Assembly: GCF_902859825.1 (NCBI RefSeq)
Contig: NZ_CADIKB010000031.1
Coordinates: 18,398 to 82,397, forward strand
Reading direction: 5' to 3'
Length of the DNA stretch: 64,000 bases
Source of the DNA: Paraburkholderia phenoliruptrix
GTDB taxonomy: Bacteria > Pseudomonadota > Gammaproteobacteria > Burkholderiales > Burkholderiaceae
Shown piece after piece: positions 52,088-61,410 of the stretch. Each line of letters starts with the position of its first letter. Positions within the stretch are counted from its first letter, which is position 1. The notes beneath the pieces were generated by a model. The model was not told where the DNA came from. It was given only the letters and a program-made list of their open reading frames with translations, and did no database searches. The translations under genes and the position numbers were made by a program.

Positions 52088-53611
52088 ATGAAATCCCTTT
52101 CCCTGTCCGCGTCCGCGCTTTCGAGCCGGGCCGCTGTCGCCGCCGCGGCGGCAGCGCTCGCCCTCACAGGGTGCGCGAACTACTTCGGTGTCAAGAGCGA
52201 CAAGCAGATTTCGTCGCCGGCGCAGTACGAGTCCACGCAGAGCCTCGCGGGCCAGGCGGGCCAGTGGCCCTCGCTTGACTGGGCCAACCAGTTCGACGAT
52301 CCCCAACTGCCGAAACTGATTGCCGAAGCGCTGGAAGGGAACCCGTCGATCGCGCAGGCGCAGGCGCGCCTCGCGAAGGCCTCGTCCTATATAGAAAGCT
52401 CGCGCTCGGCGCTGTACCCGAAAGTCACGGGCAGCTATTCGTGGACGCGCGAGCTGCTCTCGGGCAACGCGCTCTACCCGCCTCCGTACGGCGGCTCCTG
52501 GTATAGCGAGAACAACGCGCTGGCAAGCGCCTCGTGGGACCTCGACCTGTGGGGCAAGAACCGTCAGCGGCTCGGCCAGGCCGTATCGCAGGAAAAAGCG
52601 GCCGAGGCCGACATGCAGCAGGCGCGCGTGACGCTCGCGGCGTCGGTGGCGAGCACCTACAACCAGCTTGCGCAGCTGTACGCGCTGCGCGACATCGCCG
52701 CGCGCGAGATCCAGAACCGTCAGGAGATCGGCCGCATCACGAACGGCCGCGTCGCGGCCGGTCTCGACACCAATGTCGAACGCCAGACCGCGAACGGCAA
52801 TATCGCGACGAGCCAGTCCAACCTGACCGATCTCGAAGGTCAGATCACAGTGGTGCGCTATCAGTTGGGCGCGCTGCTCGGCAAGGGTCCGGACCGCGGC
52901 CTGCAGATCGCGCAGCCGGCGCTCGGCGTAGGCGGCACGGTCGCGTTGCCCGACAACCTGCCTGCCGATCTCGTCGCACGTCGCGCCGATATTGTGGCCG
53001 CGCGCTGGCAGGTCGAAGCGGCCATGCACGACGTGAAGGAAGCCAAGGCCGAGTTTTTCCCCGACGTGAACCTCGCCGCGGGGTTCGGCTTCGACGCGTT
53101 CGGCTGGGGCCGCTTTCTGCGGGCCGGCAGCCGCCAGATGCAGTTCGGCCCGGCCATCCATCTGCCCATTTTCGACGCGGGCGCGCTCCGCTCGCAGTTG
53201 AAGGGCCGTTACGCCGACTTCGATCTCGACGTCGCCAATTACAACCAGACGCTGATCAACGCATTGTCGGACGTCGCGACGCAAGTCTCGTCGATCCGCT
53301 CGATCGACCAGCAATCGGGCGACGCACAGCGCGCGCTCGACGCCTCCACGAAGGCCTATCAGCTTGCGGTGATCCGCTACAAGGCGGGTCTGTCGCCGCA
53401 ATTGCAGGTGCTGACCGCCGACCAGAACCGCCTCGCCGCCGAACAGACGGTCACGACCCTGAAGATGCGCCGCCGCGATCTGCAGATCGGCCTCATCAAG
53501 GCGCTGGGCGGCGGTTTTGACGCAACGCAGACGGGCCTCGTCGTGCCGACCGGCGAACACGGCCCCGCGCCGGCCGCAGCGGCGCCTGCCGCGACCACGG
53601 CGGCAAAATAG
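52088..53611 (+). CDS. NodT-family outer-membrane efflux lipoprotein
   Basis: 507 residues from MKSLSLSAS; lipobox LALTGC. Two OEP repeats form the TolC-type barrel and alpha-helical tunnel (LIAEALEGNPSIAQAQARLA, ASWDLDLWGKNRQRLGQAVS, FGPAIHLPIFDAGALRSQLK, AYQLAVIRYKAGLSPQLQVL). It provides the outer-membrane exit for the EmrAB pump encoded next. The last ~20 residues are Ala/Pro-rich. Confidence 0.93.
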   Translation: MKSLSLSASALSSRAAVAAAAAALALTGCANYFGVKSDKQISSPAQYESTQSLAGQAGQWPSLDWANQFDDPQLPKLIAEALEGNPSIAQAQARLAKASSYIESSRSALYPKVTGSYSWTRELLSGNALYPPPYGGSWYSENNALASASWDLDLWGKNRQRLGQAVSQEKAAEADMQQARVTLAASVASTYNQLAQLYALRDIAAREIQNRQEIGRITNGRVAAGLDTNVERQTANGNIATSQSNLTDLEGQITVVRYQLGALLGKGPDRGLQIAQPALGVGGTVALPDNLPADLVARRADIVAARWQVEAAMHDVKEAKAEFFPDVNLAAGFGFDAFGWGRFLRAGSRQMQFGPAIHLPIFDAGALRSQLKGRYADFDLDVANYNQTLINALSDVATQVSSIRSIDQQSGDAQRALDASTKAYQLAVIRYKAGLSPQLQVLTADQNRLAAEQTVTTLKMRRRDLQIGLIKALGGGFDATQTGLVVPTGEHGPAPAAAAPAATTAAK

Positions 53612-53699
53612 GCGGCGCGAAGCGCACGTGGACCGACTGCAACGAAGCACACGAACATCCGAATAAACGACGACGTTTGAGAGAACCCGGAGCACATCA

Positions 53700-54956
53700 A
53701 TGAGCACCCCCCAGCAGCCCGCGGCTACGAACCAACCGGCCCAGCCGAACAAGCCGGCACAACCGGCGAACAACGGCAAACGCAAGCGCATGATGACGCT
53801 GCTCGTCATCGTGATCCTGATCGCGGCCATCGCGTACGGCCTCTACTACTTCCTCGTGGCGCGCTTTCACGAAGACACCGACGACGCCTACGTGAACGGC
53901 AACGTCGTGCAGATCACGCCGCAGGTCACCGGCACGGTCGTCGCAGTCAACGCGGACGACACGCAGACCGTCAAGGCCGGCGATCCGCTCGTCGTACTGG
54001 ACCCCGCCGACGCGCGCGTCGCGCTCGAACAGGCCGAAGCGAATCTCGCGCCGACCGTGCGCCAGGTGCGCGGCCTCTTCGCCGACGACAACCAGTACCA
54101 GGCGCAGGTCGCGCAGCGTCAGGCCGACCTGTCGCGCGCACAGGACGACCTGAAGCGCCGTCTGACGGTGGCGCAGACCGGAGCCGTCTCGCAGGAAGAA
54201 ATTTCCCATGCGCGCGACGCCGTGAAGAGCGCCCAGGCCGCCGTCGACGCCGCGCAGCAACAGCTCGCGTCGAACCGCGCACTGACGGCGAACACCACCA
54301 TCGCGAATCACCCGAACGTGCAGGCCGCGGCCGCCAAGGTCCGCGACGCCTACCTGAACAACGCGCGCAACACGCTGCCCGCACCCGTCACCGGCTATGT
54401 CGCGAAGCGCTCGGTGCAGGTCGGCCAGCGCGTGTCGCCCGGCACTCCGCTGATGGCGATCGTGCCGCTCGGCGGCGTGTGGGTCGACGCCAACTTCAAG
54501 GAAGTGCAGCTGAAGCACATGCGCATCGGCCAGCCGGTCGAGCTGACGGCCGACGTGTACGGTTCGTCGGTCGTCTATCACGGCAAGGTGGTCGGCTTCT
54601 CCGCGGGCACGGGTTCGGCGTTCTCGCTGTTGCCCGCGCAGAACGCGACCGGCAACTGGATCAAGGTGGTGCAGCGCCTGCCGGTGCGTATCGCGCTCGA
54701 CCCGCAGGAGCTTGAAAAGCACCCGCTGCGTATCGGTCTGTCGATGCAGGCCGACGTCAGCATCAAGGACGAAAACGGCGGCCAGCTGGGCGACGCGCAG
54801 AACACCGTCTATCAGACGAACGTGTTCGCCAAGTACGGCGACGAAGCCGACGCGGAAATTGCCCGCATCATCGCGGAAAACGCAGGTCCGAACGCCGGCA
54901 CGCAAAAGGCCGTGCAGTCCAGCACCGCCCGCCCCGCGGCTTCCAACCTGATGTAA
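53700..54956 (+). CDS. emrA: EmrA-type periplasmic adaptor (HlyD family)
   Basis: 418 residues. A Pro/Gln/Asn-rich cytosolic start and one membrane helix (MMTLLVIVILIAAIAYGLYY) are followed by the biotinyl-lipoyl half-motif DAYVNGNVVQITPQVTGTVV, a coiled-coil hairpin (about 95-200) and the second lipoyl half PAPVTGYVAKRSVQVGQRVS. The C-terminal beta domain has VDANFKEVQLKHMRIGQPVE. It links EmrB to the NodT channel. Confidence 0.93.
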   Translation: MSTPQQPAATNQPAQPNKPAQPANNGKRKRMMTLLVIVILIAAIAYGLYYFLVARFHEDTDDAYVNGNVVQITPQVTGTVVAVNADDTQTVKAGDPLVVLDPADARVALEQAEANLAPTVRQVRGLFADDNQYQAQVAQRQADLSRAQDDLKRRLTVAQTGAVSQEEISHARDAVKSAQAAVDAAQQQLASNRALTANTTIANHPNVQAAAAKVRDAYLNNARNTLPAPVTGYVAKRSVQVGQRVSPGTPLMAIVPLGGVWVDANFKEVQLKHMRIGQPVELTADVYGSSVVYHGKVVGFSAGTGSAFSLLPAQNATGNWIKVVQRLPVRIALDPQELEKHPLRIGLSMQADVSIKDENGGQLGDAQNTVYQTNVFAKYGDEADAEIARIIAENAGPNAGTQKAVQSSTARPAASNLM

Positions 54957-54988
54957 GCCGCGCGGCGACTCATACAAGGTTTCACTGA

Positions 54989-56551
54989 ATGGCTCAGGCT
55001 CAGGCGCAAGTCCCTCATCCGCCGCTCGAGGGCGCGCAACTGGTGATCGGCACCATCGCGGTGTCGCTCGCCGTTTTCATGAACGTGCTCGATACGTCGA
55101 TTGCGAACGTCTCGATTCCGTCCATTTCCGGCGACCTCGGCGTGTCGTCGGATCAGGGCACGTGGGTGATCACGTCGTTCGCGGTCGCCAACGCGATCTC
55201 GGTGCCGCTGACCGGCTGGCTCACCGAGCGCATCGGCCAGGTGCGCCTCTTCATGGCGTCGATCGTGCTGTTCGTGATCTCGTCGTGGATGTGCGGCCTC
55301 GCGCCCACGCTGCCCTTCCTGCTCGCCTCGCGCGTGCTGCAAGGCGCGGTGGCCGGGCCGATGATTCCGCTCTCGCAAACGCTGCTGCTCGCGAGCTATC
55401 CGCGTGCAAAGGCGCCCATGGCGCTCTCCATGTGGGCGATGACCACGTTGATCGCGCCAGTTGCCGGCCCGATTCTCGGCGGCTGGATCTCGGACAACAT
55501 CTCGTGGCCGTGGATCTTCTACGTCAACATTCCCGTCGGCGCCATTGCGGCCGCAGCCACGTGGATGATCTTTCGCAACCGCGATTCCGTCATCAGAAAG
55601 GCGCCGATCGACGGCGTGGGGCTCGGCCTGCTGATCGTCTGGGTGGGCGCGCTGCAGATCATGCTCGACAAGGGCAAGGATCTCGACTGGTTTTCGTCGA
55701 CCACGATCGTCGTGCTGGCGCTCGTGGCGGTGATTGCGCTGGCGTTTTTCATCGTGTGGGAACTGACGGCCGAGCATCCGGTGGTCGATCTCTCGCTTTT
55801 CAGCAAGCGCAACTTCACAGGCGGCACGGTCGCGCTGTCGGTCGGCTACGGTCTGTACTTCGGCAACCTCGTGCTGCTGCCGCTGTGGCTGCAAACCGAT
55901 ATCGGCTACACCGCCACTGAAGCCGGTCTCGTGATGGCGCCCGTCGGTCTCTTCGCCGTGCTGCTCTCGCCGATCACGGGCAAGATCCTGCCGCGCACCG
56001 ATCCGCGCTACATCGCGACGCTCTCGTTCCTCGTGTTCGCACTGTGTTTCTGGATGCGCTCGCGCTACACGACCGGCGTGGATACCTACTCGCTTTTGCT
56101 GCCCACGCTGATTCAGGGCATCGGCATGGCCGGGTTCTTCATTCCGCTCGTGTCGATTACGCTGTCGGGCTTGCCGGGCCAGCGGATTCCAGCGGCCTCG
56201 GGTCTGTCGAACTTCGTGCGGATCATGTGCGGCGGGATCGGCACGTCGATCTTCCAGACGGCGTGGGACCATCGCTCGATCATGCATCATGCGCAACTGA
56301 CCGAGCGTGCGAACGCCTACAACCCGCTCTTCGATCAATCGATCCATCAAATGGGCGCCGCGGGTCTCACTCAGCCGCAAGCGTATGGACTTTTCAATTC
56401 GATGGTGACGCAGCAGGCTGCGCAACTGGGCGTGAACGACCTGTTCTTCGTTTCTGCCGGTATTTTCGTCGCGCTAATTGCGCTGATCTGGATCACGAAG
56501 CCGGAGAGAGCCGGTGGCGACGCCGGTGCAGCGGCGGCCGCGGCGCATTGA
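54989..56551 (+). CDS. emrB: EmrB-type MFS drug exporter (DHA2, 14 TMS)
   Basis: 520 residues with about fourteen membrane helices. DHA2 motifs: MNVLDTSIANVSIPSISGDL in TM1, GWLTERIGQVRLF (motif A), LLASRVLQGAVAGPMIPLSQ (motif B) and WRFYVNIPVG-like segment WPWIFYVNIPVGAIAA in motif C region. It exports hydrophobic drugs against protons. It ends the operon, with a strong terminator 50 bp downstream. Confidence 0.95.
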   Translation: MAQAQAQVPHPPLEGAQLVIGTIAVSLAVFMNVLDTSIANVSIPSISGDLGVSSDQGTWVITSFAVANAISVPLTGWLTERIGQVRLFMASIVLFVISSWMCGLAPTLPFLLASRVLQGAVAGPMIPLSQTLLLASYPRAKAPMALSMWAMTTLIAPVAGPILGGWISDNISWPWIFYVNIPVGAIAAAATWMIFRNRDSVIRKAPIDGVGLGLLIVWVGALQIMLDKGKDLDWFSSTTIVVLALVAVIALAFFIVWELTAEHPVVDLSLFSKRNFTGGTVALSVGYGLYFGNLVLLPLWLQTDIGYTATEAGLVMAPVGLFAVLLSPITGKILPRTDPRYIATLSFLVFALCFWMRSRYTTGVDTYSLLLPTLIQGIGMAGFFIPLVSITLSGLPGQRIPAASGLSNFVRIMCGGIGTSIFQTAWDHRSIMHHAQLTERANAYNPLFDQSIHQMGAAGLTQPQAYGLFNSMVTQQAAQLGVNDLFFVSAGIFVALIALIWITKPERAGGDAGAAAAAAH

Positions 56552-56603
56552 GTTTGGGTTTTGGCCGCGGCTTGTAGTCTCGTGTAGTCCGATATGAAAA
56601 GAA

Positions 56604-56640
56604 AAGCGGGACCGCTTGTTGGGCGGTCCCGCTTTTTTTT
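56604..56640 (+). terminator. Terminator of the emr operon
   Basis: AAGCGGGACCGC / GCGGTCCCGCTT stem (12 bp) with a 7-base loop, followed by a T8 tract. Confidence 0.94.
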
Positions 56641-56745
56641 CTGCAACAGGCCCGCGGCCGCGGTCTTCGAACGCTCGCGCGACTCGCGACTTCTGCCGCC
56701 GCCGCTGCTGCCGGGCCACGCCACGCCGCGCCGCGCCAGAAGCCG

Positions 56746-57684
56746 CTAATTGGCCGCCGTAACCACGAGCCGTTCCGGGGCAAGCACGCCTTCTCCGCAC
56801 TTCGCGACACCGAGCAGGCGGCCTTGCACCGCCGAGTAGACTCTCACACGCGACGCGCTCCTCGCGTCGGCACCCAGATCGAGTTCCGACAGTTTCAGCC
56901 GCTGACCATGCAGAAAGCGGCGCGTCGCGTCCTCGTCGAGATGCACGGACGGAAAAGTGGACAGCAACGCGTCGACCGGCTGCAACCACGCCTCGCGCTC
57001 GCTTTCCGTCGCGTCCGACAGCTGGTCGAGCGTGACTGAATGCTCGAGCGTCAGCGCGCCGACGCGGGTGCGCCGCAACGCCACCAGATGCGCACCACAG
57101 CCCAACGCCTCGCCGATATCCTCCGCGAGCGTGCGCACGTAGGTGCCCTTGCTGCACGTGACGCGAAACGTCACATCCGGCAGCGCGCAAGCGATCAGTT
57201 CGAGCGCATGGATCGTGACCTCACGCCCTGCCCGCTCGATGGTCTGACCCGCGCGCGCGTATTCGTAGAGCGGCTTGCCGTCGCGCTTGAGCGCCGAATA
57301 CATCGGCGGAACCTGAACGATGTCGCCAAGGAATTGCGGCAGCGCGGCCCGCACCGCGGCTTCGTCGCAGGTCACCGCGCGCATGTCGACGCGCTCGCCC
57401 TCGGCGTCGCCGGTGGTCGTGCGAACGCCGAGGCGCATGGTGGCCTCGTAGGTCTTGTCCGCTTCGAGCAGATCTTGTGAAAACTTGGTGGCTTCGCCGA
57501 AACAGAGCGGCAACAGCCCGGTGGCGAGCGGGTCGAGCGTGCCGGTGTGGCCGGCTTTTTTCGCCAGGTAGAGGCGCTTCGCGCGAATCAGTGCGTCGTT
57601 GCTCGACAGGCCGAGCGGCTTGTCGAGCAACAGCACGCCGTCGAGCGCGCGACGCGGCACGCGGGGGCGTTGAGCTGCGGTCAT
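56746..57684 (-). CDS. truB: tRNA pseudouridine-55 synthase TruB
   Basis: 312 residues from MTAAQRPRVPRRALDG; the longer frame adds a low-complexity leader. Catalytic Asp51 in GHTGTLDPLATG, then YEATMRLGVRTTTGDAEGE and RVTCSKGTYVRTLAEDIGEA. It makes pseudouridine 55 in tRNA T-loops. Last gene of the nusA-infB group; it converges with emrB. Confidence 0.96.
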   Translation of the reverse strand: MTAAQRPRVPRRALDGVLLLDKPLGLSSNDALIRAKRLYLAKKAGHTGTLDPLATGLLPLCFGEATKFSQDLLEADKTYEATMRLGVRTTTGDAEGERVDMRAVTCDEAAVRAALPQFLGDIVQVPPMYSALKRDGKPLYEYARAGQTIERAGREVTIHALELIACALPDVTFRVTCSKGTYVRTLAEDIGEALGCGAHLVALRRTRVGALTLEHSVTLDQLSDATESEREAWLQPVDALLSTFPSVHLDEDATRRFLHGQRLKLSELDLGADARSASRVRVYSAVQGRLLGVAKCGEGVLAPERLVVTAAN

Positions 57685-57836
57685 GTCGGAAGACAGGTTG
57701 GGTAATGAGGCGGACCGGCGTGGAGCGCTGGGCGCAGCGCCGCGGGCAGTGAAGCGCGCGGCGTGGGTGCTGCCCGAGCCCTGCCGCAGCCACGCGCGAC
57801 GCACCGGGGCGCACGGTGCACGGTGCGCGGCAAGCG

Positions 57837-58202
57837 TTAGTCGTCTTTCGCGCGGCTCGCGTTCGCCTCGTCGATGAGACGCGACATCTCGACGGCACGC
57901 TCGATCGTCTTGTCGTAATGGAAATGCAGCGTGGGCACCGTGTGAATGTGCAGGCGCTTGAACAACTGATTGTGCAAATGGCCGGCCGCGTGCGTGAGCG
58001 CCGCCAGCGTCTGCTGCGGATCGCCGGTCAAGGTCGTGAAATAGACCTTGGCGTGCGCATAGTCCGGCGTCAGCTCGACGCTCTGAATCGTGACGATGCC
58101 GATGCGCGGATCCTTGACCTCGCGCAGCAGCTCGGACAGATCGCGCTGGATCTGATCGGCGATCTGCACGTTGCGATTGGGTGAAGAACGTTTCTTAGGC
58201 AT
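57837..58202 (-). CDS. rbfA: Ribosome-binding factor A
   Basis: 121 residues from MPKKRSSPNRNVQIAD. KH-like fold with LLREVKDPRIGIVTIQSVEL, TPDYAHAKVYFTTL and TVPTLHFHYDKTIERAVEMS. It binds the 30S subunit during 16S rRNA maturation. Between infB and truB. Confidence 0.96.
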   Translation of the reverse strand: MPKKRSSPNRNVQIADQIQRDLSELLREVKDPRIGIVTIQSVELTPDYAHAKVYFTTLTGDPQQTLAALTHAAGHLHNQLFKRLHIHTVPTLHFHYDKTIERAVEMSRLIDEANASRAKDD

Positions 58203-58376
58203 GGTGTTGTGTGATCCGTGGTAACGGATGCAAAAAAAGTTCGCGGCCGCGCGGCAACAACGAGCGCGGCGTTCGCGGAGCGCGACCGCTTGGGCGGCGC
58301 GCAACGGCAGGCCCAAAAACAACGGGCGGAGTGGGCGTTGATGCCCGCTCCGCCCCTGGAACCCTTGCCGCGTGAC

Positions 58377-61316
58377 TTACAGCGTACGCGCGACTTCGGT
58401 GACTTCGAAGACTTCGAACTGATCGCCTTCGACGATGTCGTTGAAGTTCTTGATCGACATACCGCACTCGAAGCCCTGGCGGACTTCCTTCACGTCGTCC
58501 TTGAAGCGCTTGAGCGAATCCAGCTCGCCCGTGAAGATGACGACGTTGTTGCGCAGCACGCGCACCGACGACGAGCGCTTGACGAAGCCGTCCGTGACCA
58601 TACAGCCTGCCACTGCGCCGATCTTCGGCACCTTGAAGACCTGACGCACTTCGACGGTACCCGTCACGACTTCGCGCTTCTCCGGCGCCAGCATGCCCGA
58701 CATCGCGGCCTTCACCTCATCCACTGCGTCGTAGATGATGTTGTAGTAGCGAATGTCCACGCCGTTGGCCTCGGCCAGCTTGCGAGCCTGTGCATCCGCC
58801 CGCGTGTTGAAGCCGATGATGACCGCCTTCGAAGCCGTTGCCAGGTTGACGTCGGATTCGCTGATGCCGCCGACGGCGCCGTGCACGATCTGGACGCGCA
58901 CTTCGTCGGTCGAAAGCTTGAGCAGCGACTGCACGAGCGCTTCCTGCGAACCTTGCACGTCGGCCTTGACGATGAGCGGCATGTACTGCACTTCGCCTTC
59001 GCCCATCTGTTCCAGCATGTTCTCGAGCTTCGCGGCCTGCTGCTTGGCCAGCTTGACGTCGCGGAACTTGCCTTGACGGAACAGCGCGACTTCACGCGCC
59101 TTGCGCTCGTCCGGCATGACGATGACTTCTTCGCCCGCTTGCGGCACTTCCGACAGACCCTGGATTTCGACCGGGATCGACGGACCCGCCGACTTGGTCG
59201 GCTTGCCCGTTTCGTCGAGCATGGCTCGCACGCGACCGTAAGCGCTGCCTGCCAGCACCACGTCGCCGCGGTTCAGCGTACCGGACTGCACGAGAATCGT
59301 GGCGACCGGACCCTTACCCTTGTCGAGCTTCGCTTCGATGACGAGACCCTTGGCCGGCGCTTCGACCGGTGCCTTCAGTTCCAGCACTTCGGCTTGCAGC
59401 AGCACGTTTTCGAGCAGGTCGTCGATACCCGAGCCGGTCTTTGCCGACACCGGCACGAACGGCGAATCGCCACCGTACTCTTCCGGCACGACGCCTTCCG
59501 CAACCAGTTCCTGCTTGACGCGTTCCGGGTTCGCTTCCGGCTTGTCGATCTTGTTGATCGCGACGACGAGCGGCACGCCGCCGGCCTTCGCATGGGCGAT
59601 CGCTTCCTTCGTTTGCGGCATCACGCCGTCGTCGGCTGCGACCACCAGAATCACGATGTCCGTTGCCTTGGCACCGCGGGCACGCATGGCCGTGAAGGCC
59701 TCGTGACCCGGCGTGTCGAGGAACGTGATCACGCCACGCGGCGTTTCGACGTGGTAAGCGCCGATGTGCTGCGTAATGCCGCCCGCTTCGCCCGCCGCAA
59801 CCTTCGCGCGGCGGATGTAGTCGAGTAGCGACGTCTTGCCGTGGTCGACGTGACCCATGACGGTGACGACCGGCGGACGCGGCAATGCTTCCGCATCCGA
59901 CACTTCGCCTTCCACCAGCAGGGCTTCCGGATCGTCCAGCTTGGCCGCGACCGCGTGATGGCCCAGTTCCTCGACGATGATCATCGCCGTTTCCTGGTCC
60001 AGCATCTGGTTGATGGTGACCATCTGGCCGAGCTTCATCATCGACTTGATGACTTCGGACGCCTTCACCGCCATCTTGTGCGCCAGGTCGGCGACCGTGA
60101 TGGTTTCCGGCACGTGCACTTCACGCACGATCGGTTCGGTCGGCGCCTGGAACGTGGTGCCCTGGTCCTGATGCTTGCCGCGACCCTTCGGGCCGCCGCG
60201 CCAGCCGCGGTCGACGCCGCCGCTCGTATCGCCGCGCGTCTTGATGCCGCGGCGCTTGGCTGCGTCGTCCTGCCAGCCGCCCTTTCCACCCGGCTTCTTC
60301 TTGTCGCCGGCAGACGGCGTGGTGGTCGCGGCCGGAGCCGCTGCCGCCGGCTTGCGCGCGGCGCCCGGCGCCGGACGCGCCGCTTCGCCAGCCGGACGTG
60401 CCGGCTTGTGCAGCGTGCCCTTGGCTTCCGCGGCCTTGGCCGGCTCGGCGGGCTTCGGTGCCGGTTCCGGCGCCTTCACCTGCGCCTTGCGCGGCGTGTT
60501 CATCATTTCGCGGATCGCGCGTGCTTCGGCTTCCGCCGCGGCGCGGCGCTTCGCGATTTCTTCCTGCTCGGCACGCGCCTTTTCGGCAGCCTGACGCGCC
60601 GCGTCTTCCGCCTTCTTCGCCGCTTCGCGCTGGGCCGCGCGCTCAGCCGCGGCGCGCTCGTCGTCCTGCTCGGTGTCTTTCGCGACGGCCGGTTCGGCCG
60701 CCTTGGCAGGCGCCGCTTCGGCCTTCGCGGCCTCCGCCTTCTCGCGAGCCGCCGCCTCGGCCGCAGCCGCTGCGCGCTTCTTCGCCGCCTCTTCTTCCGC
60801 ACGGCGACGCTCGGCTTCGGCCGCCTGCTCGCGTGCCTGGCGCTCGGCCTCTTCGCGTTCGAGCTGTTCCTGACGCGCCTTCAGTTCCTGCGCCTGCTTC
60901 TCGAGCAGTTCGGCTTCATGACGCGCTTCTTCTTCGCGGCGCTGGAGTTCGAGTTCCTCGGCGTCCGTGCTTTCAGCCACATGATTCGATGCTTCTCCGC
61001 CTTCAGCGGAGGTTTCGTCGCGGCGGACGAAAGTGCGCTTCTTGCGCACCTCAACCTGAATGGTGCGAGCCTTGCCCGTCGCATCGGACTGCTTGATCTC
61101 CGACGTATGCCGTTTCGTCAGCGTGATCTTGCGCTTGTCCGCATCAGTCGAGCCGTGAGACTTGCGCAAGTGGTCGAGCAGACGCGCCTTGTCCGTTTCG
61201 GACAAGGAGTCGGCTTCGCTCGCTTTGGTGACGCCCGCCGCCTGCAGCTGCTCGAGCAGCACGCCTGCAGGCATTTTCAGTTCCGCGGCAAATTGGGCTA
61301 CGTTGTTACTCGCCAT
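58377..61316 (-). CDS. infB: Translation initiation factor IF-2
   Basis: 979 residues after TTAAGAGGAATGA. N-terminal IF2 domain (ASNNVAQFAAELKMPAGVLL), a long Ala/Glu/Arg/Lys-rich helical region (about 100-270), Pro/Ala linker, then the G domain near residue 480 (VMGHVDHGKTSLL; FLDTPGHEAFTAMRARGAKA; NKIDKPEANP) and the C-terminal fMet-tRNA binding domain. It delivers initiator tRNA to the 30S. Typical of beta-proteobacterial IF-2 in length. Confidence 0.97.
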   Translation of the reverse strand: MASNNVAQFAAELKMPAGVLLEQLQAAGVTKASEADSLSETDKARLLDHLRKSHGSTDADKRKITLTKRHTSEIKQSDATGKARTIQVEVRKKRTFVRRDETSAEGGEASNHVAESTDAEELELQRREEEARHEAELLEKQAQELKARQEQLEREEAERQAREQAAEAERRRAEEEAAKKRAAAAAEAAAREKAEAAKAEAAPAKAAEPAVAKDTEQDDERAAAERAAQREAAKKAEDAARQAAEKARAEQEEIAKRRAAAEAEARAIREMMNTPRKAQVKAPEPAPKPAEPAKAAEAKGTLHKPARPAGEAARPAPGAARKPAAAAPAATTTPSAGDKKKPGGKGGWQDDAAKRRGIKTRGDTSGGVDRGWRGGPKGRGKHQDQGTTFQAPTEPIVREVHVPETITVADLAHKMAVKASEVIKSMMKLGQMVTINQMLDQETAMIIVEELGHHAVAAKLDDPEALLVEGEVSDAEALPRPPVVTVMGHVDHGKTSLLDYIRRAKVAAGEAGGITQHIGAYHVETPRGVITFLDTPGHEAFTAMRARGAKATDIVILVVAADDGVMPQTKEAIAHAKAGGVPLVVAINKIDKPEANPERVKQELVAEGVVPEEYGGDSPFVPVSAKTGSGIDDLLENVLLQAEVLELKAPVEAPAKGLVIEAKLDKGKGPVATILVQSGTLNRGDVVLAGSAYGRVRAMLDETGKPTKSAGPSIPVEIQGLSEVPQAGEEVIVMPDERKAREVALFRQGKFRDVKLAKQQAAKLENMLEQMGEGEVQYMPLIVKADVQGSQEALVQSLLKLSTDEVRVQIVHGAVGGISESDVNLATASKAVIIGFNTRADAQARKLAEANGVDIRYYNIIYDAVDEVKAAMSGMLAPEKREVVTGTVEVRQVFKVPKIGAVAGCMVTDGFVKRSSSVRVLRNNVVIFTGELDSLKRFKDDVKEVRQGFECGMSIKNFNDIVEGDQFEVFEVTEVARTL

Positions 61317-61410
61317 TCATTCCTCTTAATGCAAGGACCGATTCCTTGCGGTTAGCATCGGGTCATGCAGCCTCGCGGCCGCGTTCAATTTAGTGCGCCA
61401 TGGTCATTTC

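Noticed and set aside
58218..59828. 536-codon frame opposite infB
   Set aside because: Composition is typical of an antisense shadow (many Arg, His, Asp) and infB is unmistakable.
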